From assembly GCA_905221375.1 (NCBI GenBank), contig CAJNCY010000004.1, positions 107,684 to 171,683 of the forward strand: a DNA stretch of 64,000 bases. The letters are read 5' to 3'. Shown here one piece after another: positions 36,670 to 46,356 of the stretch. Source of the DNA: a bacterium. GTDB taxonomy: Bacteria > Bacillota > Bacilli > Lactobacillales > Streptococcaceae. Made by a program: the position numbers and the translations under genes. The number at the start of each line of letters is the position of its first letter. Positions within the stretch are counted from its first letter, which is position 1. Under the pieces are notes generated by a model, which saw only the letters and a list, made by a program, of their open reading frames with translations, did not search any database and was not told the DNA's origin.

Positions 36670-37482
36670 TTCTTCAACCTCAGTTAGGCTTGCTGCTTTT
36701 TCAAGATAGCTTTGGTAAGTTCCTTCATCCTTGAGTTTTTGGATGACCTTGTCCACCACTTCTTTCAAATCTGCACTATTTTTTCTAAGGGCAACTGCAT
36801 TGGCTTCGCCGTCCTTCATCTTCAAGCTGACAGTTGCAACAGCTAGGTCTGCATTTTTAGCAGCATAGCTAAGAGCAACAGGCTCATCCATGTGAACAGC
36901 ATCTACTTTTCCAGCCTGCAATTCATTGACAGCTTCACCCATATTGGTTAGGGAAGTCAATTGAGCTTTTGGCAATTGTTCCTTGACCATAGACTCTGGA
37001 ACAGTCCCTTTTTGGGCTGCAATATTAGCACTTTCCAGGCTAGTTAGATCCTTGTATTTTCCTACATCAGCCTTACGAACCAAGAAACTAATCTTGTTTT
37101 CATAGTAAGGGATTGAAAAGTCAAAGACTTCTTTTCTCTCGTCAGTAGCGCTAATTCCTGCAACTGCTAGATCAGCCTTCCCAGTTTGAAGACTAGTCAA
37201 GACATTGTCAAAACTCATGCTTGAGATTTCCAACTTAACCCCAAGTTCATCAGCGATAGCTTGGGCCATATCAATATCCGCACCGACTACCTGATTTTTC
37301 CCGTCAACCAAAGACTGAAATTCAAAAGGTGCATAGTCAGGACTGGTCGCCACAACCAATTTCCCTTTTTGCTTAATGGCCTCAACAGCTGACTGAGAAC
37401 CATTCGAACCTGACTGGCAAGCTACTAAGAAGAAACTTGCAAGAAAGCTACATAAAACAAATATCCATTTTTTTGATTTCAT
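36667..37482 (-). CDS. Amino-acid ABC transporter substrate-binding lipoprotein
   Basis: A 271-residue surface lipoprotein of the SBP_bac_3 family. The signal peptide ends with the lipobox LVAC (Cys22). Then LVVATSPDYAPFEF, GADIDMAQAIADELG, SFDNVLTSLQTGKADLAVAGIS and the C-terminal lobe follow. No permease or ATPase is next to it; the orphan pair at 1736-3153 may be the partner (inference). A consensus promoter lies at 37514-37542 and GAGAGG before the ATG. The stop codon is inside a BOX element. Confidence 0.92.
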   Translation of the reverse strand: MKSKKWIFVLCSFLASFFLVACQSGSNGSQSAVEAIKQKGKLVVATSPDYAPFEFQSLVDGKNQVVGADIDMAQAIADELGVKLEISSMSFDNVLTSLQTGKADLAVAGISATDERKEVFDFSIPYYENKISFLVRKADVGKYKDLTSLESANIAAQKGTVPESMVKEQLPKAQLTSLTNMGEAVNELQAGKVDAVHMDEPVALSYAAKNADLAVATVSLKMKDGEANAVALRKNSADLKEVVDKVIQKLKDEGTYQSYLEKAASLTEVEE

Positions 37483-37513
37483 AAATAAACAACCTCTCTG
37501 TTAATTTTGTATA

Positions 37514-37542
37514 ATTATAACGCTATCCAAGTTACTTGTCAA
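37514..37542 (-). promoter_or_regulatory. Consensus promoter of the substrate-binding lipoprotein gene
   Basis: TTGACA (37537-37542), a 17-base spacer and TATAAT (37514-37519) on the minus strand. A perfect match to the sigma-70 consensus. Confidence 0.9.
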
Positions 37543-37586
37543 GTGTTTTTTGAATTTTTATCTTAAAAATATTTTTTTCATTCAAG

Positions 37587-37620
37587 AAAAGGAGCTATCG
37601 GTTGATTTCAAGCTCCTTTT
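37587..37620 (-). terminator. Terminator of the pst-phoU operon
   Basis: AAAAGGAGCT (37587-37596) pairs perfectly with AGCTCCTTTT (37611-37620). The minus strand continues TTTTCTTG. Confidence 0.85.
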
Positions 37621-37639
37621 TATACAGAATGAACCTATT

Positions 37640-38293
37640 TTATAGTTCGACAATCTTACCTGTTTCAAAGTAAACAACCCATTCACAGATATTCTTGGCA
37701 TAGTCTCCAATGCGTTCCAAGAAGGCAATCACTTGGAAATAATCTCGACCTGTAACAATGGCATCAGGATTTTTCTTGATTTCTTCTGTAGCCAAGTCAC
37801 GAATGCTATCAAAATAATGGTTGATTTTTTCGTCCATGGCTGCTACTTCATAGGCCTGATCCACTGAACCATTGAGATAGAGTTCAAGGGCTGCTTCGAC
37901 GAAGTTCTTGACATCGCGCCCCATTCTCTTGATTTCTTCTTCAACAGCTGGGATGCGTTGCTCCCCTTTCATACGAATTGCCGCCTTGGCAATGGAAACG
38001 GCATGATCACCCATACGTTCCAAGTCAGATACAGCCTTCAAGACTGTTAGAACTGTACGCAAGTCTTGAGAAACGGGTTGTTGAAGGGCAATCATTTCAA
38101 ATGATTTCTTCTCCAATTTCACTTCGTATTCATTTACTTCTGCATCGTCTTCGATGACTTCCTTGGCCAAATCACGGTCATGCGTAACAAAGGCACGCAC
38201 TGTACGATTGATTTGGGAAAGCACTTCTTGTCCCATGGCATAGAACTGGTTATGCAATTTCTCTAAATCTTCTTCAAATTGAGAACGTAACAT
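37640..38293 (-). CDS. phoU: Phosphate transport/signalling protein PhoU
   Basis: Negative regulator that links the Pst transporter to phosphate signalling. The 217 residues form two three-helix repeats, each with the metal-binding E/DxxxD pattern (SDLERMGDHAVSIAKAA and FLERIGDYAKNICEWV). There are two adjacent ATG codons; the second (38293) is 7 bases from AAGGAG and is preferred. It starts 8-11 bases after pstB. Confidence 0.95.
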   Translation of the reverse strand: MLRSQFEEDLEKLHNQFYAMGQEVLSQINRTVRAFVTHDRDLAKEVIEDDAEVNEYEVKLEKKSFEMIALQQPVSQDLRTVLTVLKAVSDLERMGDHAVSIAKAAIRMKGEQRIPAVEEEIKRMGRDVKNFVEAALELYLNGSVDQAYEVAAMDEKINHYFDSIRDLATEEIKKNPDAIVTGRDYFQVIAFLERIGDYAKNICEWVVYFETGKIVEL

Positions 38294-38304
38294 CATTTAT
38301 CTCC

Positions 38305-39063
38305 TTATCCAAATTTTCCTGAAATATAATCTTCTGTTTCCTTGTGTTGTGGGTTGAGGAACATCTTCTTGGTATCGTTAAACTCAATCAAATCCCCATC
38401 AAGGAAAAATCCTGTTTTGTCAGAGATACGAGAGGCTTGTTGCATAGAACGTGTAACCAAGAGCATGGTGTATTTATCTTTTAGCCCATACAAGGTCTCC
38501 TCAATCTTCCCAGCAGAGATAGGGTCCAAGGCTGAAGTCGGTTCATCCAAGAGAATGATTTTAGGGCTGGTTGCCAAGACACGGGCAACACAGACACGTT
38601 GCTGTTGTCCACCTGAAAGCCCGATAGCTGAATCATGCAGGCGGTCCTTGACCTCATCCCAGATAGAAGCTCGTTGCAAGGCTTTTTCTACCGCTTCATC
38701 CAAAACTTGCTTGTCCTTCACTCCATTGATACGAAGTCCGTAGACAACATTTTCGTAGATGGACATAGGGAAAGGGTTGGGCTGTTGGAAAACCATACCG
38801 ATTTCCTTACGCAATTCAACTGTATCTGTACGTGGGCTGTAGATATTGTGGCCGTTGTAAACCACTGAACCAGTTGTAGTTACCTCTGGATTGAGGTCCC
38901 CCATGCGGTTGATAGCCTTGAGGAGGGTTGATTTCCCTGATCCAGATGGACCAATCAAGGCTGTAATTTCCTTGGGTTGGAAAGATAGGGAAACACTATT
39001 CAAGGCCTTCTTTTGATTGTAGTAAACGGACAGGTCTGACACCTGTAAAATCGCTTCTGTCAT
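38305..39063 (-). CDS. pstB: Phosphate ABC transporter ATP-binding protein (second copy)
   Basis: A 252-residue ATPase. Walker A is [26 protein letters not shown] is the PstB Q-loop region, the signature is [10 protein letters not shown] and Walker B is [12 protein letters not shown]. The switch position reads VTRSMQQA instead of the usual VTHSMQQA, so the catalytic His of the H-loop is replaced by Arg. The preceding pstB keeps the His. It lies between pstB and phoU. Confidence 0.94.
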   Translation of the reverse strand: MTEAILQVSDLSVYYNQKKALNSVSLSFQPKEITALIGPSGSGKSTLLKAINRMGDLNPEVTTTGSVVYNGHNIYSPRTDTVELRKEIGMVFQQPNPFPMSIYENVVYGLRINGVKDKQVLDEAVEKALQRASIWDEVKDRLHDSAIGLSGGQQQRVCVARVLATSPKIILLDEPTSALDPISAGKIEETLYGLKDKYTMLLVTRSMQQASRISDKTGFFLDGDLIEFNDTKKMFLNPQHKETEDYISGKFG

Positions 39064-39075
39064 ACTGTTTCCTTT

Positions 39076-39879
39076 CTATCCAAAGTGTCCTGTTACGTAG
39101 TCATTGGTTGACTGTAGTTTGGCATTTTGGAAAATATTAGACGTCTTATCATACTCGATCAAGTCACCCAAGTAGAAAAATCCTGTGTAGTCACTAGCAC
39201 GCGCAGCCTGCTGCATACTGTGGGTCACGATGATGATGGTAAAGTCCTTCTTCAATTCCAACATGGTTTCTTCCAGCTGGGCTGTCGCAATGGGGTCCAA
39301 AGCTGACGCTGGCTCATCCATTAAGAGGATATCTGGTTTAACAGAGATAGCACGAGCAATACAGAGACGTTGCTGCTGACCACCTGATAAAGTCAAGGCT
39401 GACTTGTGCAAATCGTCTTTGACTTGGTCCCAAAGGGCAGCCTGACGGAGAGAGGTTTCCACAATTTCATCCAAGACTTGCTTGTCCTTAACCCCTGCAC
39501 GTTCATGAGCAAAAGTGATATTGCGGTAGATAGACTTGGCAAAGGGATTTGGTCGTTGGAAGACCATTCCGATATGCTTACGCATCTCATAAACGTTAAT
39601 TTCTGGACGGTTGACATCAATCCCTTGGTAGAGAATTTGACCTGTTACCTTGGCAATATCAATCGTATCATTCATACGGTTAAGACTGCGGAGGTAGGTT
39701 GATTTCCCTGATCCAGATGGGCCAATTAAGGCTGTGATTTTATTTTTTTCAAATTGCATATCGATGCCCTTGATGGATTCTTTTTTACCGTAGTAAACAT
39801 GTAAATCCTTAGTAGAGAGGGCCACTTTCTCTTCAGGAAAGGTGATGATATGCTTTTCATCCCAATTATATTTTGACAT
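39076..39879 (-). CDS. pstB: Phosphate ABC transporter ATP-binding protein (first copy)
   Basis: A 267-residue ATPase with Walker [42 protein letters not shown], Walker B ILLMDEPASALDP and an intact H-loop VTHSMQQAARAS. The N-terminal extension (MSKYNWDEKHIITF) is typical of the first of the paired streptococcal PstB proteins. It may form a heterodimer with the second copy. Confidence 0.95.
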   Translation of the reverse strand: MSKYNWDEKHIITFPEEKVALSTKDLHVYYGKKESIKGIDMQFEKNKITALIGPSGSGKSTYLRSLNRMNDTIDIAKVTGQILYQGIDVNRPEINVYEMRKHIGMVFQRPNPFAKSIYRNITFAHERAGVKDKQVLDEIVETSLRQAALWDQVKDDLHKSALTLSGGQQQRLCIARAISVKPDILLMDEPASALDPIATAQLEETMLELKKDFTIIIVTHSMQQAARASDYTGFFYLGDLIEYDKTSNIFQNAKLQSTNDYVTGHFG

Positions 39880-39889
39880 GGCTTCTCCT

Positions 39890-40774
39890 TTAGGCAGCGG
39901 TTAATTTCTTATGTAGGTAACTTCCGAGTTTACGGGCTCCAAAGTTAAAGATGAGGATAAAGATGAGGAGCACGGCCGCAGAACCTGCTGATACGATGGT
40001 TCCATCTGGAATGGTTCCTTCACTATTGACTTTCCAGATATGGACAGCCAAGGTTTCTGCTTGACGGAAGATAGAGATTGGGCTGGTCACACTGAGAATA
40101 TTCCAGTTAGACCAGTCAAGTGCTGGAGCGGATTGTCCTGCTGTATAGATAAGTGCAGCCGCCTCACCAAAGATACGACCAGAGGCCAAGACGACCCCAG
40201 TCACAATACCTGGAAGGGCTTCTGGAATGACCACATGGACCACAGTCTCCCAACGAGAAATCCCAAGAGCCAAACCAGCCTCACGTTGCGTATGGTGAAC
40301 GTGTTTCAAACTATCTTCAACATTACGAGTCATCTGAGGTAGGTTAAAGACCGTCAAGGCCAAGGCACCTGAAATGATTGAAAATCCATACTCAAACTGA
40401 ACTACAAAAATCAAGTAACCAAAGAGACCTACAACCACTGATGGAAGTGAAGATAAGATTTCAATACAGGTTCTGACAAAGTTTGTCACAGGACCTTTTT
40501 TAGCATATTCGGCTAGGAAAATCCCAGCTCCCATAGACAAGGGAACAGAGATAATCAAAGTAATAACCAGAAGGAAGAAGGAATTATAGAGCTGAATTCC
40601 AATCCCTCCGCCTGCTTGGTAAGAAGATGATTTGCCAGTCAAGAAAGACCAAGAGATGTGGGGCAAACCACGAACCAAGATATAAAGAATCAAGGATGCC
40701 AAGATGGCAACGATAATCCCTGCAATCGAGTAGAGGACAGCTGTTGCAATTTTATCTAATTTCTTAGCGTGCAT
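39890..40774 (-). CDS. pstA: Phosphate ABC transporter permease PstA
   Basis: A 294-residue permease with six hydrophobic segments. The conserved loop is REAGLALGISRWETVVHVVIPEAL, and GRIFGEAAALIYTAG follows. It overlaps the pstC stop by 11 bases. Confidence 0.95.
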   Translation of the reverse strand: MHAKKLDKIATAVLYSIAGIIVAILASLILYILVRGLPHISWSFLTGKSSSYQAGGGIGIQLYNSFFLLVITLIISVPLSMGAGIFLAEYAKKGPVTNFVRTCIEILSSLPSVVVGLFGYLIFVVQFEYGFSIISGALALTVFNLPQMTRNVEDSLKHVHHTQREAGLALGISRWETVVHVVIPEALPGIVTGVVLASGRIFGEAAALIYTAGQSAPALDWSNWNILSVTSPISIFRQAETLAVHIWKVNSEGTIPDGTIVSAGSAAVLLIFILIFNFGARKLGSYLHKKLTAA

Positions 40775-41681
40775 AGTTTTTCTTTCCTCTTTCTTTCGTA
40801 ATCAATTTAATCACACTGTTGAAGGCCAAACTCATCAAAAGCAAGACTAAGGCCAGTGACCAGAGAACGTTATTGTCAACTGTTCCCATAACGGTATTTC
40901 CGATACCCATGGTCAAAACAGAGGTCAAGGTCGCAGCAGGTGTTGTTAGTGAAGTTGGGACAACGGCTGAGTTTCCGACCACCATCTGAATGGCCAAGGC
41001 CTCACCAAAGGCACGCGCCATCCCAAAGACCACTGCGGTGAAAATCCCTGAACGCGCTGCCTTCAAGGTCACGCGCCAGATGGTTTGCCAACGAGTGGCT
41101 CCCATAGCCAAACTAGCTTCACGATAGTGACGAGGCACCGCACGCAAACTATCCGTTGTCATAAAGGTTACCGTCGGTAAAATCATGACAAAGAGAACGA
41201 AAATCCCTGACAAAATCCCAAAACCAGTTCCACCAAAGACACTGCGGACAAAGGGAACTACGACCTGCAAACCGATAAATCCATACACGACTGAAGGAAT
41301 CCCGACCAGCAATTCAATGGCTGGTTGCAAGATTCTAGCACCTTTTGGTGAAACTTCGGTCATAAAGACTGCCGCTCCAATAGCAAAAGGAGTTGCGATA
41401 AGGGCTGATAGGATTGTGACAATAAAGGAACCCAAAATCATGGGAAGGGCACCAAATTGTTTACCTGAAGGATTCCAAGTTTGGCCAAAGAGGAAATCAA
41501 AGATATTAACCCCATTTACAAAGAAGGTCGACAAACCTTTTTGGGCTACGAAGATTAAAATCATGGCCACAATGATGACGATCAAAGACAGGCAGGCAAA
41601 GGTCAAGCCTTTTCCTAATTTCTCTAGACGAGAGTTCTTTGAGGGAGAAAGTAATTTTTTAGCTAATTCTTCTTGATTCAT
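40764..41681 (-). CDS. pstC: Phosphate ABC transporter permease PstC
   Basis: A 305-residue permease. The loop is REASLAMGATRWQTIWRVTL and GMARAFGEALAIQMVVGN is the PstC mark. The first membrane segment is around residues 27-49. Its ATG overlaps the pstS stop (TAATG). Confidence 0.95.
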   Translation of the reverse strand: MNQEELAKKLLSPSKNSRLEKLGKGLTFACLSLIVIIVAMILIFVAQKGLSTFFVNGVNIFDFLFGQTWNPSGKQFGALPMILGSFIVTILSALIATPFAIGAAVFMTEVSPKGARILQPAIELLVGIPSVVYGFIGLQVVVPFVRSVFGGTGFGILSGIFVLFVMILPTVTFMTTDSLRAVPRHYREASLAMGATRWQTIWRVTLKAARSGIFTAVVFGMARAFGEALAIQMVVGNSAVVPTSLTTPAATLTSVLTMGIGNTVMGTVDNNVLWSLALVLLLMSLAFNSVIKLITKERGKKNYAR

Positions 41682-42559
41682 TAGTGACTCCCTTCTAGTG
41701 CTGTCACCGTTCCTACAGCATCTTTTTCAACCTTCATTTCCTTAACAGAAATATAGCCCATCCCCTTAACGATTCCGCTTTGCGCTTCATCTGAGAGAAC
41801 AAAGTTGAGGAATTCTGCCACCAATTCATTTGGTTGACCTAAGGTGTACATGTGTTCGTAAGACCACAAAGGCCAGTTATTGCTTGTAACATTTTCTGCA
41901 ATCGGCTCATAGCCATTCAACTTCATGCGTTTAACCGAGTCATCCACATAGGCAAAGGCTAGGTAAGAAATGGCTCCTGGTGTCTGGGAAACAATGTTTT
42001 TGACCATCCCATTTGAATCCTGTTCTTGACTCTGCACGGCAGATTGACCATCCATGACAACACTATCAAAGGTTGCACGCGAACCAGAACTTGCCGCGCG
42101 GTTGATAATGGAAATGGCTAGGTCTTTCCCACCGACTTCTTTCCAGTTGGTCACTTGACCTGTGAAGATGCTACGGAGTTGTTCAGTTGTCAGATTTTCA
42201 ACATCAACTTCCTTGTTCACAATCACTGCCAAGCCCGCTACGGCTACCTTATGGTCCACTAGAGCAGATGCGTTGATACCGTCTTTTTCCTCGGCAAATA
42301 CATCTGAATTTCCTACATCAACGGCTCCAGACTGAACCTGAGACAGACCTGTACCAGATCCTCCACCTTGGACGTTGACTGTTTTTCCAACGTGCATAGA
42401 ACCAAATTCATCTGCTGCTGCTTCGACCAAAGGCTGAAGAGCCGTTGAGCCAACAGCTGTCATGGATTCCCCACGATCAATCCAGCTAGCACATCCCGCC
42501 AAAGAACCTGCTAGCAAAAGAGCTGCAAGGGATAGAGCGAGTTTTTTCCTTTTTTTCAC
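41681..42559 (-). CDS. pstS: Phosphate ABC transporter substrate-binding lipoprotein PstS
   Basis: A 292-residue phosphate receptor. The signal ends in the lipobox LAGC (Cys23). The phosphate-binding marks are [38 protein letters not shown] and [14 protein letters not shown]. The start codon is GTG with CAAGGAG 9 bases upstream. First gene of pstSCABB-phoU. The approximately 170-nt leader contains the perfect dyad at 42641-42654. Confidence 0.95.
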   Translation of the reverse strand: MKKRKKLALSLAALLLAGSLAGCASWIDRGESMTAVGSTALQPLVEAAADEFGSMHVGKTVNVQGGGSGTGLSQVQSGAVDVGNSDVFAEEKDGINASALVDHKVAVAGLAVIVNKEVDVENLTTEQLRSIFTGQVTNWKEVGGKDLAISIINRAASSGSRATFDSVVMDGQSAVQSQEQDSNGMVKNIVSQTPGAISYLAFAYVDDSVKRMKLNGYEPIAENVTSNNWPLWSYEHMYTLGQPNELVAEFLNFVLSDEAQSGIVKGMGYISVKEMKVEKDAVGTVTALEGSH

Positions 42560-42779
42560 TGTTTTTCTCCTTGAAAATAATGGTGAATGCTGTGAATTTT
42601 TTCAACTATTTATTTATGTTTTTCTTTTGAAAATTAGGAGGCAACTGAAGTTGCTAGCTTGGTTTTACTAGAAATTTGCTCAGTTACCATCTCCACCAAT
42701 TTTGACTTAAAATGAAAGACAATTTGAAAAAAATCCATACTTCCACTATAACATAGACAAGCTACTTTGACTAGCATTT
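42560..42779 (-). promoter_or_regulatory. pstS promoter and long leader
   Basis: On the minus strand TATGTTATAGT (near 42749-42757) is an extended -10 with a weak TAGTCA-like -35 just after the rsmF stop. The leader of about 170 nt contains the dyad GCAACT-GA-AGTTGC (42641-42654). No known PnpR site was confirmed by eye. Confidence 0.45.
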
Positions 42780-44084
42780 TCACTTGAATCTGAGGCCTTT
42801 TGGAAAATAATTTTTCAAAACATTTCCAGTCACCTTAGCAAAGCCCAAGCCATTTCCTTGAACCAAAACTTGGTACCAACCATTTGGCAGACTTTCTGCC
42901 AGCTGAACGGTTTCTCCAGCGGCATACTTTACAAACGCTTCTTGAGCAATTTCAACCGACTGTTTGACCTGACTCGGTTTCAAGGCTAGACCAAGAGCAA
43001 AACTAGGCTCAAAGCGTTTCTTCTTAAAAGTACCCAAATGCAGACCATTCCGAGCAATCTTGAGTTTTCCTAAATCTGGCAAGAGTTCTGGCAAGAGATA
43101 AAGCTGGTCTCCAAAAGTCTGCAAGATACCCGGTAGATTGACCTTCAAATGTTTTTGGGCAAATTCCTGCCACAAGGCAACTTGTTCTCGGCTGAGATTA
43201 CTCTTACTTGCCTTAAATTTAGTAGCTGGATTGTCACCTTTAAATTGCAAATGGGCTACAAACTGACCCTCTCCCTTAAAATGATTTGGGTACATACGAG
43301 CCGTTTCTGGCAGGTCAATTCCAGCTACCATTCCATTGATACGCTCTACTGGTAGCAAGTCAAAATCATACTCTTCCAGCAACCACTTGACAATCTCTTC
43401 ATTTTCCTCAGGTGCCCAGGTACAGGTTGAATAAACCAGACGACCACCTTCTGCAAGCATAGTCACTGCATCTGCTAGAATTTCTCTTTGCAAACTAGCA
43501 CATTGACTTGGATAATCTAAGCTCCAATAGTCCATAGCATCTGGTTGCTTACGGAACATCCCTTCCCCTGAGCAAGGAGCATCAAGAACAATGAGGTCAA
43601 AATAGCCTTTAAAGACCTTGGCCAAGCGGTCAGCAGATTCATTGGTCACCACGACATTTGTCGCTCCAAAGCGCTCCATATTTTCTACTAAAATCTTAGC
43701 CCGTTTGCTTGAGATTTCGTTGGAAACAAGGAGACCCTCCCCTGCTAGATAGGCTGCTAGCTGAGTTGATTTACCCCCTGGAGCAGCGGCTAAATCCAAG
43801 ACCTTCATTCCAGGACTGGGTTGGGCTACCTGAGCCACCATCTGGGCAGCGGGTTCTTGCGAATAAACCAAACCTGTAGCATGCTCAGGCGATTTTCCTG
43901 AAACCTTCCCATAGTGGCCCCAAGGGGTTTGAGGAATGGAATCAGGAAAGGAAACTGGCGCTTCTTTTAAAGGATTGACCCGAAAGGCCGAAACCGCTTC
44001 CTCCTCAAAAGAGGCAAGAAAATCTCTTGCCTCATCTCCTAGTATCTCTTCATATTTTTCAACAAATCCTTCTGGAAATTGCAT
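42780..44084 (-). CDS. rsmF: 16S rRNA (cytosine-C5) methyltransferase, RsmF family
   Basis: A 434-residue SAM-dependent m5C methyltransferase. SAM motif I is VLDLAAAPGGKSTQLA, the catalytic pair is DAPCSGEGMFRK and LVYSTCTWAPEENE, and the N-terminal RsmF-type segment is FRVNPLK. The C-terminal ~130 residues form the PUA-like part. It starts directly after the IMPase stop (TAA-ATG), so it belongs to the spx operon. Confidence 0.92.
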   Translation of the reverse strand: MQFPEGFVEKYEEILGDEARDFLASFEEEAVSAFRVNPLKEAPVSFPDSIPQTPWGHYGKVSGKSPEHATGLVYSQEPAAQMVAQVAQPSPGMKVLDLAAAPGGKSTQLAAYLAGEGLLVSNEISSKRAKILVENMERFGATNVVVTNESADRLAKVFKGYFDLIVLDAPCSGEGMFRKQPDAMDYWSLDYPSQCASLQREILADAVTMLAEGGRLVYSTCTWAPEENEEIVKWLLEEYDFDLLPVERINGMVAGIDLPETARMYPNHFKGEGQFVAHLQFKGDNPATKFKASKSNLSREQVALWQEFAQKHLKVNLPGILQTFGDQLYLLPELLPDLGKLKIARNGLHLGTFKKKRFEPSFALGLALKPSQVKQSVEIAQEAFVKYAAGETVQLAESLPNGWYQVLVQGNGLGFAKVTGNVLKNYFPKGLRFK

Positions 44085-44858
44085 TTAAGTTCTTTTCCTT
44101 TCGTAAATATAGGACTGAATTTCCTCCTGCATCTCAAGAGGGACCATCATGACCGGCTGTCTGGTTTGAAAATCAAGAGCTTCACCAGTAAGAGTCACCA
44201 CCCGATACCCCAGACTTTCCCCTAAAATACTAGCGGCAGCATAATCCCATGGTTGCAGATAGGTGACATAGGTCAATAAATGCCCTGACAAAATCTTGGC
44301 AAAACTAATGGCCGCACTCCCATAGACACGAACACCAAGTACAGCCCGACTCAAATCAGCCAAGCCCCATTCATTGGTTTCCAGCATACCACTATTTCCT
44401 GCAATGAGAAAATCTCCAAGTGGTTTTGGTTTAAAAGGAGCTAGGGGCTTATCATTTAGACAAACTGGAAATTCCCCACCACCATGGTAACAATCCCCCT
44501 TGACCACATCATAAATCAGACCAAACTGTCCCTGACCATTTTCAAAATAAGCCATCATAACAGCAAAATCTTCCTGCTGGGCGACAAAATTATTGGTACC
44601 ATCAATCGGATCAATGACCCAAACCTTGCCCTCTTGAGCCGAAGCTCGCAGACAACCTTCTTCAGCACAGATCTTATCCTCAGGATAACGGGATAAAATC
44701 TCACCAACCAAGAGTTCCTGAACTTCCTTGTCCAGTCTGGTCACCAAATCTGTTGGAGAGGACTTGGTTTCAACACACAAGTCTTCCTGCATGTGGTCAA
44801 GGATGTACTGGCCTGCTTTCTTAATTAGCTCTTTAGCAAATTCAAACTTACTTTCCAA
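44085..44858 (-). CDS. Inositol monophosphatase family protein
   Basis: A Mg-dependent phosphatase (SuhB/IMPase fold), about 257 residues. The marks are [18 protein letters not shown] (metal Glu), [13 protein letters not shown] (motif A) and [14 protein letters not shown] (motif B). The start is uncertain: a TTG at 44858 inside the end of the UPF0223 gene, with GGAAAG about 10 bases upstream, fits the family N-terminus ([11 protein letters not shown]). A TTG at 44933 would add 25 unlikely residues. Confidence 0.88.
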   Translation of the reverse strand: MESKFEFAKELIKKAGQYILDHMQEDLCVETKSSPTDLVTRLDKEVQELLVGEILSRYPEDKICAEEGCLRASAQEGKVWVIDPIDGTNNFVAQQEDFAVMMAYFENGQGQFGLIYDVVKGDCYHGGGEFPVCLNDKPLAPFKPKPLGDFLIAGNSGMLETNEWGLADLSRAVLGVRVYGSAAISFAKILSGHLLTYVTYLQPWDYAAASILGESLGYRVVTLTGEALDFQTRQPVMMVPLEMQEEIQSYIYERKRT

Positions 44859-45126
44859 GAGAAATCTTTCCTTCCCCTTTTTCCTTGGCAGCCTGAACTG
44901 CTCGGTAAAGCGAATAGCCACTAACTGTTTCAAATTCTCGTCCCAAACGTTTCTCTTCGCTCTTGCTTGGCACGACCGCCTTGAATCCCTTATAGGAGTC
45001 CAGTAACTTTTGAGCCTCTACCTTGCTTTCATAGGCAGCTTCAACATCATTAAAAAAAGAAAGCACTGAAGCAAGTTCTTCAGTGCTCCACGACAAATCT
45101 AGTGGGTAACTATACTGTTTGTTCAT
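44848..45126 (-). CDS. UPF0223 family protein
   Basis: A 92-residue helical protein beginning [18 protein letters not shown], the signature of UPF0223 (a conserved Lactobacillales/Bacillales family of unknown function). The ATG overlaps the spx stop as TAATG. It overlaps the IMPase start by about 10 bases. Function unknown. Confidence 0.9.
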   Translation of the reverse strand: MNKQYSYPLDLSWSTEELASVLSFFNDVEAAYESKVEAQKLLDSYKGFKAVVPSKSEEKRLGREFETVSGYSLYRAVQAAKEKGEGKISLGK

Positions 45127-45527
45127 TAACTAATACCAGCTCTCATTCTTGCTTCTTTTAGTTCTTGCTTACGGTAACTACGAGGGAGAAAAGCACGAAT
45201 CTCATCTTCATTAAAACCAATTTGCATACGTTTGGCATCGATAATAATTGGGCGACGCAAAAGACTAGGGTACTGCTCAATCAAATGAAGCAATTCCGAT
45301 ACCGAGATACTCTCTACATCAATATTCAATTTTTGAAAAATTTTTGAACGAGTTGAAATGATGTCATCAGTACCATTTTCGGTCAAGGAAAGAATGTGTT
45401 GCAATTCTTTTCTTGTTAAAGGACTGGTCATAATATTGTGTTCCTCAAAGGGCACCTTATGTTTTTCTAACCAGGCCTTAGCCTTACGACATGATGTACA
45501 GCTCGGTGATAGAAATAGTGTAATCAT
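45126..45527 (-). CDS. spx: Spx/ArsC family transcriptional regulator
   Basis: A 133-residue global redox regulator that binds the RNA polymerase alpha subunit. The CxxC redox switch is Cys10-Cys13 in [15 protein letters not shown](A)[18 protein letters not shown] is the typical Spx C-terminal half. Streptococci have two Spx paralogues; I cannot tell which this is. TATAAT lies at 45562-45567. First gene of spx-UPF0223-IMPase-rsmF. Confidence 0.92.
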   Translation of the reverse strand: MITLFLSPSCTSCRKAKAWLEKHKVPFEEHNIMTSPLTRKELQHILSLTENGTDDIISTRSKIFQKLNIDVESISVSELLHLIEQYPSLLRRPIIIDAKRMQIGFNEDEIRAFLPRSYRKQELKEARMRAGIS

Positions 45528-45561
45528 GCTTTTCTCTTCTTATCTATACTTTGCTACTTCT

Positions 45562-45567
45562 ATTATA
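45562..45567 (-). promoter_or_regulatory. -10 of the spx operon
   Basis: TATAAT on the minus strand, about 34 bases before the spx ATG. The -35 (TAGTCA-like) is weak. Confidence 0.5.
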
Positions 45568-45634
45568 CAAAAAAATAAAGCGCTTGACTAGGGATTTTTA
45601 GAAAAAAAGCCTATTTTTTCAAGAAAAATAGACT

Positions 45635-45644
45635 GTTCGCGAAC
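45635..45644. promoter_or_regulatory. Perfect palindrome upstream of spx
   Basis: GTTCGCGAAC, a 10-bp perfect dyad, about 70 bases upstream of the spx -10. The position suits an operator or upstream activator site, but no family is assigned. Confidence 0.35.
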
Positions 45645-45738
45645 GATTAACTCTTTTTGGATTTGATTAATTCACTCTTGACAATAGTTTCGAATCACAT
45701 ACCTAATTGATTGATGCAAAATAAGAATATCTTTAGTA

Positions 45739-46356
45739 TTATTTCCTACGACTTTTCAGATAAAGATAGCCAAAGAAGCTTTCATAGAGGACAAAAAAGA
45801 GGAGGAAGGCATGAAGGAAGAAAGTCTCTGGCAAAATCAGAATCACTGGATCCTTGGCTGGATCAAAAAGCCAGGTATCATCTCCCACAAAGAGAATTTG
45901 ATGAAAAAGGGTAAAGAATTGATCAAAACCAATCAAAACTCCCCCAAGACCAATCAGCAAAGGCAAAACCACTAGGGCCAGAAGCCCTTTACTAAATAAA
46001 GATAAAAAGCCCTTTTTCACAATCTTATTGACAAAGAAATAGAAACTTGGCAGTGTCACTAGAGCTACTAGCTGAACCAAGTGAAAGAGATTCTTGACCA
46101 CTGCGAAATGGTGCAGACCAGCTGCTGACGAACGAAAATCAAGCATCTGCAAGACCTGACTAAAAGGATTGGTCAGGTAATTCATCAAAATATGAAAGTT
46201 GTACTGAATGGTTTCTGGTTTTAGATAGACCCGATCTGTTAAATTCAGCCACTGAATTTCAAAAGGATAGAAAATCCAAGCTAGATAAATTGTCAGAAGG
46301 ATTGAAAGAGAGAAGAGAAAGAGCATAGAGCCCCAAAAGGTCAGTTTAGTTTTCAT
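45739..46356 (-). CDS. TIGR01906-type integral membrane protein
   Basis: A 205-residue protein with about five hydrophobic segments, resembling the streptococcal TIGR01906 membrane family with unknown function. Start MKTKLTFWG at 46356 follows GGAGTGG and overlaps the upstream HAD gene by 11 bases; a longer reading to 46389 is not supported. Last gene of the hemW operon. Confidence 0.82.
   Translation of the reverse strand: MKTKLTFWGSMLFLFSLSILLTIYLAWIFYPFEIQWLNLTDRVYLKPETIQYNFHILMNYLTNPFSQVLQMLDFRSSAAGLHHFAVVKNLFHLVQLVALVTLPSFYFFVNKIVKKGFLSLFSKGLLALVVLPLLIGLGGVLIGFDQFFTLFHQILFVGDDTWLFDPAKDPVILILPETFFLHAFLLFFVLYESFFGYLYLKSRRK

Noticed and set aside
41185..41676. 163-codon plus-strand frame opposite pstC
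   Set aside because: Shadow of pstC codon use; the Lys/Pro/Thr-rich product has no recognisable domain.
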